Part shown: positions 1-5,391 of the stretch, piece by piece
Layout of the letters: the number at the start of each line of letters is the position of its first letter
Position numbering within the stretch: the first letter of the stretch is position 1
Source: an uncultured Muribaculaceae bacterium
GTDB lineage: Bacteria > Bacteroidota > Bacteroidia > Bacteroidales > Muribaculaceae
Length of the DNA: 5,445 nucleotides
NCBI GenBank assembly: GCA_905209725.1
Contig: CAJLTZ010000118.1
Span: forward strand, 1 to 5,445
Direction of reading: 5' to 3'
Program-made: the position numbers and the translations under genes
Notes under the pieces: generated by a model
Told to the model about the DNA's origin: nothing
What the model saw: only the letters and a program-made list of their open reading frames with translations
Database searches by the model: none

Positions 1-6
1 AACTAA

Positions 7-56
7 ATTTCAACGATTTCAAAGTACTCTTCCCGATTTTAATGGGACATTAATGT
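7..56. repeat. Direct repeat and palindrome just past the recombinase stop
   Basis: ATTTCAA occurs at 7-13 and 16-22 (9-bp period), and ACATTAATGT (47-56) is a perfect 10-bp palindrome adjoining the stop codon. No gene or tRNA end is visible in these 56 bases. Sequence flanking an integrase gene is a common place for a recombination core, so this is a weak attachment-site candidate. A second copy outside the window would be needed to support it. Confidence 0.25.
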
Positions 57-1259
57 TCATAGACAATTTAATATGATACTATTGGCTCGGTCAACGACGG
101 ATGTGTCGAGGCTGGCGAGGTAGATTTGGGTGGTGGCTTCGGAGTCGTGGCCCATGCCTTCCGAGATTACTGACAGGGGTATGCCTTTGGCTTTGGCGGC
201 GGAGGCCCAGCTGTGGCGTGCGACGTAGAGGGTCAGAGGGATTTGGACTCCTACAATCTTGGCTATTTTTTTCAGGTTGTGGTTGATGTTGTAGCCCATG
301 TTACGATAGGTGCGTCGTTCGTTTGTGCCGGGATTCTTGATGATAGGAAGTAGGTAGTCGGTGGCGTTTTCGGGATACTTATCAAGAATCATCTGCATTT
401 CCTTTGTCCATTCGATAATCAATTGTTGGCCGGTCTTGCGACGACGGTAAGTGACATATCCGTTTTTGAGGTCTGACTTTTTGAGAAATGCCATGTCTAT
501 GAAGCTCATGCCTCTGAGATAAAAGCTCATAAGGAACATCTCACGTGCATAGTCAAGCGAGGGATTGAGGGACAAGTCCAAAGCCTTTATTTTCTTGATG
601 ACTGGCAACGGCAAAGCTCGTTTGACCGTCTTGTCAACGCCGGTGTAAACGTGCTTGAACGGATTGCGGTTTTCGATGATGTCATCATCGACTGCACGGT
701 TATAGACCGCACGGAGTATGCGGGTATAGAAAGAAATGGTGTTGGGAGCAACACCACGATTCTTGTGCCATGCCTCGTAAGCCTCCATTATCTCAGAGGT
801 GAGGCAGTCGAGCATTATGTCCTCATCCTGACGGAACTTTTTGAAACTGCTGAGTGCAGACTTGTAGGTCTCGGAAGTCCGAACCTTGCCGTTCTGTTTG
901 AGTCTGACAATAATACTCTCCATGAAATTGAACAGGGAATATTCATTGGCGTAGCGGTTAAACTCGTCGATTACATCATCGGCAGTGTATGTCAGACCAT
1001 TGGCATCAAGTTTCTTGTCGATTTTGTTCAGTCGCTCGACATCCCAGCGGATACGCTCACGGATTGAGAGAATAAACGCCTTGCGTTCACTTTTCTGGGT
1101 GGTGGTGACCATTGAGCGGGATTCATACCACTCAGAGGGAAATACCTTGTAGTCAGAAAGGAGTTGTCGCACCTTCCTTTCGTGGATAATCTGATAGTAG
1201 ATTGTACCCTCGTGGTCAGCGACAGTCGAGGGTCGGAACTTTACTTTTATCGAAGCCAT
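57..1259 (-). CDS. Tyrosine recombinase (site-specific integrase, Bacteroidetes type)
   Basis: Cuts and rejoins DNA through a 3'-phosphotyrosine link. I start it at the ATG at 1259 (400 aa) because the protein then begins MASIKVKFR, the usual start of the arm-binding domain in this family, preceded by an A-rich leader. An in-frame ATG at 1322 would add 21 residues that look non-conserved. Numbered from 1259: arm-type DNA-binding domain about 1-90, SAM-like core-binding domain about 109-204, catalytic domain about 216-384. Catalytic residues are Arg249 (YLRGMSF), Lys275 (RRRKTG), Arg348 (YVARHSW), His371 (GMGHD) and nucleophile Tyr380 (QIYLASLD). The usual HxxR motif reads YxxR, which I remember as common in Bacteroidales relatives, so this is not decay. 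The frame is intact and of normal length. It lies 85 bp after an HTH gene on the same strand, as in an int/xis module. It could instead be a local DNA invertase of the same fold; sequence alone does not decide. Confidence 0.95.
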   Translation of the reverse strand: MASIKVKFRPSTVADHEGTIYYQIIHERKVRQLLSDYKVFPSEWYESRSMVTTTQKSERKAFILSIRERIRWDVERLNKIDKKLDANGLTYTADDVIDEFNRYANEYSLFNFMESIIVRLKQNGKVRTSETYKSALSSFKKFRQDEDIMLDCLTSEIMEAYEAWHKNRGVAPNTISFYTRILRAVYNRAVDDDIIENRNPFKHVYTGVDKTVKRALPLPVIKKIKALDLSLNPSLDYAREMFLMSFYLRGMSFIDMAFLKKSDLKNGYVTYRRRKTGQQLIIEWTKEMQMILDKYPENATDYLLPIIKNPGTNERRTYRNMGYNINHNLKKIAKIVGVQIPLTLYVARHSWASAAKAKGIPLSVISEGMGHDSEATTQIYLASLDTSVVDRANSIILNCL

Positions 1260-1295
1260 TTGTTTTTGGTGTTTTGATTTGTCTATAAGATACGG

Positions 1296-1312
1296 CGGAG
1301 GAACACACTCCG
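1296..1312 (-). other. Small hairpin in the HTH-recombinase spacer
   Basis: CGGAG (1296-1300) and CTCCG (1308-1312) can pair across 7 nt. It lies about 37 bp upstream of the preferred recombinase start and inside the reading frame of the rejected longer start at 1322. It could tune expression between the two genes; evidence is weak. Confidence 0.25.
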
Positions 1313-1344
1313 AAAAGTGCATCCCTCCGGCAGTAAGTTATGAA

Positions 1345-1650
1345 TTAGCCACCGATGCGATGCTTGCGGAGGAAAGCGTCGAGGTCTGCGCGGTTGACGT
1401 AGATTTTGCGACCGATCTGCGAGAAGGGAATAATGCGCTGGTCGCGGTAGTTCTGCCATGTCTTTGGAGAGACTCCGAGGATTTTGCGTGCATCTTCGGA
1501 TTCTATCCATTCGCTTCTGGAGTCGTCGGCGTTGCGGCGGGTGATCAAGTCGATGATTTGCTTCAGCGTATCATGGAGGTTGCGCCATTCTTCTTCAGGT
1601 ACGACAAAAAGTAGGGTTGATGAGTTGATATTGGGGATGGTGCTTTGCAT
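1345..1650 (-). CDS. Winged helix-turn-helix protein, excisionase/MerR-like (HTH_17 type)
   Basis: A 101-aa DNA-binding protein. The first 47 residues form a charged, probably helical tail (EEEWRNLHDTLKQIIDLI), often seen in Bacteroidetes mobile-element HTH proteins. Residues about 48-96 are the HTH: first helix SEDARKILGV (51-60), recognition helix SPKTWQNYRD (61-70), wing IPFSQIGRKIYV (74-85), then a closing helix RADLDAFLRKH (87-97). It is small and single-domain, has no catalytic residues, and sits immediately upstream of the recombinase on the same strand. It is therefore most likely an excisionase or recombination directionality factor, or a regulator of the recombinase gene. The ATG at 1650 is the only sensible start; no Shine-Dalgarno sequence is visible, which is normal for Bacteroidetes. 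An 11-bp palindrome 10 bp upstream could be an autoregulatory site. The HTH fold is clear; the excisionase role is inferred from position. Confidence 0.9.
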   Translation of the reverse strand: MQSTIPNINSSTLLFVVPEEEWRNLHDTLKQIIDLITRRNADDSRSEWIESEDARKILGVSPKTWQNYRDQRIIPFSQIGRKIYVNRADLDAFLRKHRIGG

Positions 1651-1660
1651 TCGGGTGTGA

Positions 1661-1671
1661 GAATCTGATTC
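1661..1671. promoter_or_regulatory. Palindrome upstream of the HTH gene start
   Basis: GAATC-T-GATTC is a perfect 11-bp palindrome ending 10 bp before the HTH start codon. It is followed at 1675-1683 by a second small dyad, CCTT-G-AAGG. Either could be an operator, for example for autoregulation by the HTH protein. There is no direct evidence beyond symmetry and position. Confidence 0.35.
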
Positions 1672-1788
1672 TATCCTTGAAGGGACGGAATCGGGTTAAT
1701 AATTCAGTTGTCTAATCGCTTGACCGCTCACTCAGTTGATTACATGATTGAGCATCCACACAATCAATCGGACAGGCAGGCGACTGAC

Positions 1789-1830
1789 TGATTGGTTGAA
1801 GTGCTGACTAATCAGTACGTCAACCAATCA
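1789..1830. repeat. 42-bp near-perfect palindrome
   Basis: Left arm 1789-1807 and right arm 1812-1830 are 19 bp each and match at 17 of 19 positions around a 4-nt centre (CTAA). The outer 11 bp, TGATTGGTTGA against TCAACCAATCA, is perfect. The mismatches are 1800/1819 and 1803/1816; the second would be a G-U pair in a plus-strand RNA. It is the strongest dyad in the repeat array and could be a cruciform, a binding site for a dimeric protein, or an RNA hairpin. Confidence 0.85.
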
Positions 1831-1841
1831 ACCGGATAATC

Positions 1842-1853
1842 GCGCAACTGCGC
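1842..1853. repeat. Small GC-rich dyad
   Basis: GCGCA and TGCGC flank a 2-nt centre. It lies just outside the 42-bp palindrome and differs in composition from the CAATC-type words around it. Its function is unknown. Confidence 0.4.
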
Positions 1854-1970
1854 AGTCAGATGATTGGGTGGGCGATTGATTGGGTATGGCTTCAGTCAAT
1901 CAGGCGAGCGATATTCTGATGGTTCAGTCAATTGGTCAGTTGCAGTTCTGCCACTTTGAGCATTAGCTAT

Positions 1971-1996
1971 ACTGAGGTTCTGACTAACCAATCAGT
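1971..1996. repeat. Bulged stem-loop in the array
   Basis: ACTGAGGTT (1971-1979) can pair with AACC (1986-1989) and TCAGT (1992-1996), with a 2-nt bulge (1990-1991) and a 6-nt loop. It shares its right arm with the 13-bp inverted repeat, so the two structures would be mutually exclusive. Confidence 0.4.
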
Positions 1997-2026
1997 CACG
2001 CAATCGCTTGTTTGGCGAGGCAGGCT

Positions 2027-2044
2027 ATCAACCAATCGGTTGAT
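2027..2044. repeat. Perfect 7-bp hairpin with AACCAATC core
   Basis: ATCAACC (2027-2033) and GGTTGAT (2038-2044) are perfect reverse complements around a 4-nt loop. It carries the fourth AACCAATC word, so it is part of the same repeat family as the palindrome at 1789-1830. Confidence 0.6.
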
Positions 2045-2090
2045 GCTTTACCCGGTCAATCAAACAGGTGCATAATCAGTTGGGTGAAGT

Positions 2091-2134
2091 GTCGATTGAA
2101 GTGCCGTGGGACCGCATGGGCGGCAGCAATCGAC
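2091..2134. repeat. Long two-part stem-loop
   Basis: An outer perfect 8-bp stem, GTCGATTG (2091-2098) with CAATCGAC (2127-2134), encloses an inner perfect 5-bp stem, TGCCG (2102-2106) with CGGCA (2121-2125). The internal loop is 3 nt on one side and 1 nt on the other, and the apical loop is 14 nt. No T-run follows on either strand, so it is not an intrinsic terminator. It may be a protein-binding or recombination structure, or an RNA element in the leader of the HTH/recombinase mRNA. Confidence 0.65.
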
Positions 2135-2228
2135 GGTCAAAGGGTCGGTAACATTTACCATCCACGCATAGAGCTGAGTCTATCGCGCTGAAAATCAATA
2201 GTGACTTGACGGAAATCCGGTTGCATGT

Positions 2229-2244
2229 CTGATTGGCTAATCAG
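2229..2244. repeat. Perfect 6-bp hairpin at the right edge of the array
   Basis: CTGATT (2229-2234) and AATCAG (2239-2244) pair around a GGCT loop. An alternative pairing, TGATTG (2230-2235) with CAATCA (2246-2251), overlaps it. This is the last clear member of the CAATC-type array; composition changes to its right. Confidence 0.5.
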
Positions 2245-2276
2245 TCAATCACCGTCCGATGTCATAGTATTATTAA

Positions 2277-2286
2277 GAGACGTCTC
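2277..2286. repeat. 10-bp perfect palindrome
   Basis: GAGACGTCTC, with no spacer. It lies about 50 nt into the transcript expected from the minus-strand promoter nearby. It could be an operator or a restriction-type site; nothing more can be said. Confidence 0.35.
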
Positions 2287-2308
2287 GTGTCATCGACTCG
2301 GATTCAGA

Positions 2309-2324
2309 GCCTTCCGTCGAAGGC
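2309..2324 (-). other. Hairpin near the 5' end of the predicted leader RNA
   Basis: GCCTTC and GAAGGC form a perfect 6-bp stem with a 4-nt loop. It lies about 15 nt downstream of the transcription start expected from the minus-strand promoter at 2345-2377. A hairpin this close to the 5' end of an mRNA may stabilise it against decay. That role is inferred. Confidence 0.4.
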
Positions 2325-2344
2325 ATTCCGTGTCGTTGACGGTG

Positions 2345-2377
2345 CAAAGTAAGGGATTATTTCTCGTTCCGACCAAA
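2345..2377 (-). promoter_or_regulatory. Bacteroidetes-type promoter reading toward the HTH and recombinase genes
   Basis: On the minus strand, a TTTG (2377-2374) is followed after 21 nt by TTACTTTG (2352-2345), one base away from the Bacteroidetes -7 consensus TAnnTTTG. Next comes GCACC, a frequent continuation in Bacteroidales promoters. Transcription should start near 2338. The next gene on this strand is the HTH gene at 1650, so the leader would be close to 690 nt unless the promoter serves a non-coding RNA. The -33 TTTG falls inside the 22-bp dyad at 2369-2390, which could make the promoter repressible. Confidence 0.6.
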
Positions 2378-2390
2378 CATTTTTGGTCGG
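2369..2390. promoter_or_regulatory. 22-bp dyad over the -33 element (candidate operator)
   Basis: CCGACCAAA (2369-2377) and TTTGGTCGG (2382-2390) are perfect 9-bp inverted arms around a 4-nt centre. The left arm contains the promoter's -33 TTTG. No T-run follows on either strand, so an operator for a dimeric repressor, possibly the local HTH protein, is likelier than a terminator. Confidence 0.6.
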
Positions 2391-2410
2391 ATATAGCACA
2401 AGGTCGTACA

Positions 2411-2428
2411 TGTATACCTCAGTATACA
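2411..2428. promoter_or_regulatory. 18-bp operator-like dyad
   Basis: TGTATAC (2411-2417) and GTATACA (2422-2428) are perfect inverted arms with a CTCA centre. TACACTTG at 2425-2432 on the plus strand is one base from the -7 consensus TAnnTTTG and overlaps the right arm. I find no TTTG at the proper distance upstream, so a plus-strand promoter here is only a possibility. Confidence 0.45.
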
Positions 2429-2476
2429 CTTGATATTTCGTATTCAATTCCACTCCTCAGATGATGGTCATACGAC

Positions 2477-2551
2477 CACAGCAAGGTGTCCAAACAGTAA
2501 CCGTTTGGATTTCGGGTAACTCTGCCGTTACCACGAAATGACCTTGCCGTG
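2477..2551. ncRNA. Potential three-way-junction RNA element (unclassified)
   Basis: Three stems fit together without conflict. P1 is GCAAGGT (2481-2487) with ACCTTGC (2541-2547), extended by CAC/GTG (2477-2479 with 2549-2551) past one mismatch. P2 is TCCAAAC (2489-2495) with GTTTGGA (2503-2509), with a 7-nt loop. P3 is TTTCGGGTAAC (2510-2520) with GTTACC and CGAAA (2527-2538), with one bulged A and a 6-nt loop. Junction linkers are 0-2 nt. In a plus-strand RNA this would be followed by the hairpin and T-rich stretch at 2561-2593. In a minus-strand RNA it would lie in the 3' UTR of the helicase, and the P1 mismatch would become a U-G pair. I match it to no known riboswitch, ribozyme or tRNA. 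Strand and transcription are unproven. Confidence 0.45.
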
Positions 2552-2560
2552 CCGGGGCTT

Positions 2561-2593
2561 GGGACTGCTCCGAAGTCGCAGTCCCCATGTTTT
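2561..2593 (+). terminator. Candidate intrinsic terminator
   Basis: GGGACTGC (2561-2568) and GCAGTCCC (2578-2585) form a perfect 8-bp GC-rich stem with a 9-nt loop. On the plus strand, CATG then TTTTCTT follow, so it suits a plus-strand transcript ending here, such as one containing the three-way junction. For the helicase mRNA on the minus strand, the same hairpin lies 17 nt after the stop codon but lacks a U-run, so it would act at most as a 3' stabiliser or weak bidirectional terminator. Confidence 0.5.
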
Positions 2594-2602
2594 CTTATAG
2601 TT

Positions 2603-5386
2603 TCACAGCCTCAAAGCATCCATTAAGGCATTCGCCAAATCAGATGAGACCATGCGGATGACGTTGGTGTCGGCAAGGGAACGGCCCATGAGATTGACGC
2701 TGCCGTACCAACCGATACATTGGTCGATGATGGCGCATTGCATCTTACTGTCTGGTCGATGAATGATGTTGAAGCCCATCGCCTGAAGTTCGGCTTCCCG
2801 ATGACCTGTTTCAGAAATGACGATTGTGACACTGACACCGCGTAGTAAGGTGGTGGCGAGCAGGTCGATGATTCGAGGTGTCTTATTCCAGCGCAGACGC
2901 ATTGTCGATATTACGATGCTTTGTTTCGCTGATGCAAGGTCGTCATGGAATGGTTTTTCAAAATCCGACGCATCGAAGATGGTCTCAGTCGTCGGTTCGG
3001 CAAACAATCCTTCGTTAGCGACAGCGATGGAATAGCCTACAGCTTTGTAACCATGGAGACGCTTGCGATACATCGAATCACAGACCGGAACGCGCAGATC
3101 AATGTAGTCGTAGATGCGGGTTTTGTTTTTACCGGGATAGTTGCGATGCAGTCGTCCGGTGTATTGTGCAATAAGTCCTTTCCACGACACAGGGAGGGCG
3201 AGCATCAGAGTGTCAAGCCGCGGAAGGTCAAATCCTTCTCCTACGTATTTGCCGGTGGCGACAACAATTAAGGGCTCATTCGCCGGAATATCGTTCAGTC
3301 GGGACATCACCTCTCGCTTGGCTTTTGCTGAATCATTGCCTACGAGTCGTATTACATTCGGACAGATTTTGCGACACTGTTTAGTAAGAATGTCAACGTG
3401 AGCCGTGCGTGCAGTAAGAATTATCGGAGTGCGCCCTTCGGCAAGGTTGGAAGCAACATCATCCAGTATGAGCTTATTTCGCGATTCGTTTTCGGTTAAC
3501 TCTTCGAGAATCTGCGCGTAGTTGCTGCCATCGGCATTGAGATTGCGGTGAGAAGTAAAACGCGGGATAAGGAGTCGCCGGAAGGATTGTTGAGCCTGTT
3601 GTACTTTGGGATCGGACGTATAACGGATTTCACCGCATTGCATAAAGATGATTGGTTGATGACCATCCTTGCGTATTGGCGTAGCAGTAAGGCCATAGAC
3701 ATAACGGGCGTTCACCTCACGAAGAACGTGCTCAAAGTTGAACGCCGGGGCATGATGGCACTCATCAACTATCACCATGCCATATTCTCGCACAAACGGT
3801 TTCACCTCATTGTCGTTAATACACGATTGCAGTAGTGCGATGTCAATATTGCCATTGAGTGTGTTCTCAGTAGATGACAATGCTCCGAATTGTTGGAATT
3901 TCTTGCGTCGGCCACGGCCTTTAGGTTGTTCTTCCGGTTGAAAATCTGTTATCAGGTATTCCGATAGACATTTGCGCCATTGGTCGAGCAAAGCCTTGGT
4001 GTGTACCAATATCAGGGTGTTGACTTTCTTCCGGGCTATCATGGCAGCGGCGGTAACGGTTTTGCCAAAGGCAGTTGTGGCATATAGAGTTCCGCAACGA
4101 TGCCTGGCAAGTTCCTCAATCGCGTGTTCTTGCTCAGAATACAGCTGACCATTGAACTCTACCGTAATCGGCATTCCCGGATTAGCCTTATCCTGAATTT
4201 CGACATCCACATTATTTTCTCTTAGGAAATCTATCGCGGATTCCTCACAACCTCGCGGCAGAATGAGATAATCGTCGGTTATCTCCGAGCATGAGATTAT
4301 GCGCGGAAGATTATAGACAGGTAGTCGCATTCCGAGTTTCGCATAAAATTCAGAATTCTTGAAAGCCGCCAGACGCTTAAGATGATTAACGGCCTTGGCA
4401 GACAATCCTTTTGTCGGAATATAAATGCCGGATGAACGTACGATGGTGATATGTTTAGGAAAGTCCGCCGTTGACATAGGCTTTGGCAACGGGCGTTCCC
4501 ATGGCGCGGATTCGCTGGACTTTGACAGTTCGCCAAGCGGCTCTCGGTCATATCTCGACACTAACTTCTCAACCTCTGCGGCTGTCATCTTCGTCATTCT
4601 TTGCAGATATTCCCATTGGTCGGTTAACGGGATGAAGTCTTCATCAACAAACACGCTGTTACCGTCTTTACGAGCTCTCCCTTGCAGCGGCAAGGCAACG
4701 AGATTGCCGAATCCGCCCGTAGGCATAAAGTCCTGGTTTGGGAAGAAACGGTCGTATGACTTGAACGACATCCGGCCTTCTCGCTCCATAGCTTCTGTCA
4801 GAATTGCATTACCCAATCGCCGTGCCGTCTGAGCTTTGATATGTTCGTCAAACAGAATCCAGACATGAGCGCCATTGCCCGACCGCGACCGCTCTATATA
4901 AGCCGGAATTCCCCAGTCGCGGCAAACACCGACGTATGCCATAACATCCTTTTGATAACCATGCTCGCAATTCTTGTCATCGAAATCACAACATAGGAAT
5001 CTGCAGGTATTGTCCGGCAATATGGCATATACGCCAACAACATCGCGTCCATTTGGATCCTTCCCTTCGAGGTGACGGTATATGTCACTGTATCCCAAAG
5101 GTTGAAATTCGCGGTTCGGACATTCGGCGCATTTGAATTTTTTCTTATCGCAATACTCACGGCTCCACTCCCGAGCGCACACAGGTTGATAGCCGCTCTT
5201 GCCTGTCGTTGGGCTGAACCATCGCCGAGCAAATACATCCTCGCGCCCCTGAAACAGGTTGCGAAAGAGCGCGACCTTCTCCTCCAAAGATAGCACCGAT
5301 TTTTGTGGAGACATAGGTTCCGGCTCGTCAGCTGCAATTCCGTGACAAGCCAGTAACGTCCGCAAGCGTGCATTCTCGGCCCGCAA
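2603..5386 (-). CDS. AEP-TOTE primase domain / SF2 DECH-box helicase / PLD-like C-terminal domain fusion
   Basis: A 927-aa multidomain protein expected to unwind and possibly prime nucleic acid. It belongs to the helicase family carrying the TOTE conflict-system archaeo-eukaryotic primase domain. From the N terminus: a short coiled coil (AENARLRTLL, 3-12); a four-cysteine cluster, Cys70, 79, 86 and 89, probably zinc-binding; the primase core about 95-240, with the acidic pair in CDFDD (Asp134, Asp136), SGNGAHVW (169-176) and YDRFFPNQD (211-219) followed by GGFGN. The helicase runs about 412-765: P-loop TTAFGKT (Lys442), VDECHH (541-544), TAT (567-569), motif V GKYVGEGFDLP and motif VI QYTGRLHR (741-748). 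The C-terminal PLD-like domain is about 812-927; its HxKx4D motif reads KMQCAIID (881-888), so the key His and Lys are missing and nuclease activity is doubtful. Only a TTG start fits at 5386; ATG at 5314 is the next choice but drops the coiled coil. No frameshift is seen inside the gene. A role in defence or element conflict is inferred from the family. Confidence 0.93.
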   Translation of the reverse strand: MRAENARLRTLLACHGIAADEPEPMSPQKSVLSLEEKVALFRNLFQGREDVFARRWFSPTTGKSGYQPVCAREWSREYCDKKKFKCAECPNREFQPLGYSDIYRHLEGKDPNGRDVVGVYAILPDNTCRFLCCDFDDKNCEHGYQKDVMAYVGVCRDWGIPAYIERSRSGNGAHVWILFDEHIKAQTARRLGNAILTEAMEREGRMSFKSYDRFFPNQDFMPTGGFGNLVALPLQGRARKDGNSVFVDEDFIPLTDQWEYLQRMTKMTAAEVEKLVSRYDREPLGELSKSSESAPWERPLPKPMSTADFPKHITIVRSSGIYIPTKGLSAKAVNHLKRLAAFKNSEFYAKLGMRLPVYNLPRIISCSEITDDYLILPRGCEESAIDFLRENNVDVEIQDKANPGMPITVEFNGQLYSEQEHAIEELARHRCGTLYATTAFGKTVTAAAMIARKKVNTLILVHTKALLDQWRKCLSEYLITDFQPEEQPKGRGRRKKFQQFGALSSTENTLNGNIDIALLQSCINDNEVKPFVREYGMVIVDECHHAPAFNFEHVLREVNARYVYGLTATPIRKDGHQPIIFMQCGEIRYTSDPKVQQAQQSFRRLLIPRFTSHRNLNADGSNYAQILEELTENESRNKLILDDVASNLAEGRTPIILTARTAHVDILTKQCRKICPNVIRLVGNDSAKAKREVMSRLNDIPANEPLIVVATGKYVGEGFDLPRLDTLMLALPVSWKGLIAQYTGRLHRNYPGKNKTRIYDYIDLRVPVCDSMYRKRLHGYKAVGYSIAVANEGLFAEPTTETIFDASDFEKPFHDDLASAKQSIVISTMRLRWNKTPRIIDLLATTLLRGVSVTIVISETGHREAELQAMGFNIIHRPDSKMQCAIIDQCIGWYGSVNLMGRSLADTNVIRMVSSDLANALMDALRL

Positions 5387-5391
5387 TCGGC

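Larger units (their letters stand above)
1785..1998. repeat. 13-bp inverted repeat pair flanking 188 bp
   Basis: TGACTGATTGGTT at 1785-1797 is the exact reverse complement of AACCAATCAGTCA at 1986-1998. The left copy overlaps the arm of the 42-bp palindrome. The size and spacing are compatible with an invertible segment acted on by a tyrosine recombinase, but also with a chance product of the repeated words in this array. No promoter is evident between the arms. Confidence 0.6.
1741..2251. repeat. Array of GATTG/CAATC and AACCAATC words
   Basis: By eye I count 7 GATTG and 10 CAATC in about 510 bp, where roughly one in total would be expected by chance. The 8-mer AACCAATC occurs at 1822-1829, 1986-1993 and 2030-2037, and its complement at 1790-1797. 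AATCAGT or its complement occurs five times (1787, 1810, 1990, 2074, 2239). TTCAGTCAAT is repeated at 1891-1900 and 1923-1932, and TTGAAGTGC at 1796-1804 and 2096-2104. Copies are irregularly spaced and in both orientations, unlike a tandem satellite or CRISPR array. Clustered short sites beside an integrase/HTH pair suggest arm-type or accessory-factor binding sites. That role is an inference. Confidence 0.75.
1651..2602. other. 952-bp gene-free, structure-rich intergenic region
   Basis: No reading frame here looks like a protein. The longest, 79 codons on the plus strand at 2225-2464, crosses several perfect dyads and has no recognisable domain. Instead the region holds an array of short repeated words on the left (about 1741-2251) and separate strong hairpins, a promoter and a possible structured RNA on the right (about 2277-2593). 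It separates the helicase gene from the HTH/recombinase pair, so it may serve as transcription boundary, control region and recombination or transfer site. The parts are listed separately. Confidence 0.85.

Noticed and set aside
651..1067. 138-codon plus-strand frame opposite the recombinase
   Set aside because: It is a shadow of the strongly supported recombinase frame and its translation has no recognisable domain.
1260..1322. Longer recombinase start at ATG 1322
   Set aside because: The extra 21 residues do not resemble the family N terminus, a GGAGGG lies too close to that ATG to serve as a ribosome site, and the ATG at 1259 gives the typical MASIKVKFR start.
1741..2251. CRISPR array or integron attC sites
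   Set aside because: Repeats are short, irregularly spaced and in both orientations with no constant repeat-spacer unit. The paired 7-mer consensus of attC sites is not present.
2225..2464. 79-codon plus-strand reading frame in the intergenic gap
   Set aside because: It crosses several perfect dyads and the minus-strand promoter, has no recognisable domain, and shows no start context that sets it apart. More likely a chance frame.
2481..2547. tRNA-like reading of the three-way junction (7-bp outer stem, 67 nt)
   Set aside because: It has only two inner arms, no TTCRANY-type T-loop, no D-arm geometry and no anticodon stem in the right place on either strand.
2477..2551. Hammerhead ribozyme or known riboswitch
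   Set aside because: A CGAAA is present, but the CUGANGA core and its placement are missing. The loops and junctions match no riboswitch aptamer I can recall.
4425..4832. 135-codon plus-strand and other long frames opposite or overlapping the helicase
   Set aside because: They lie wholly within the helicase gene, whose motifs are continuous through the region, so they are shadow frames.
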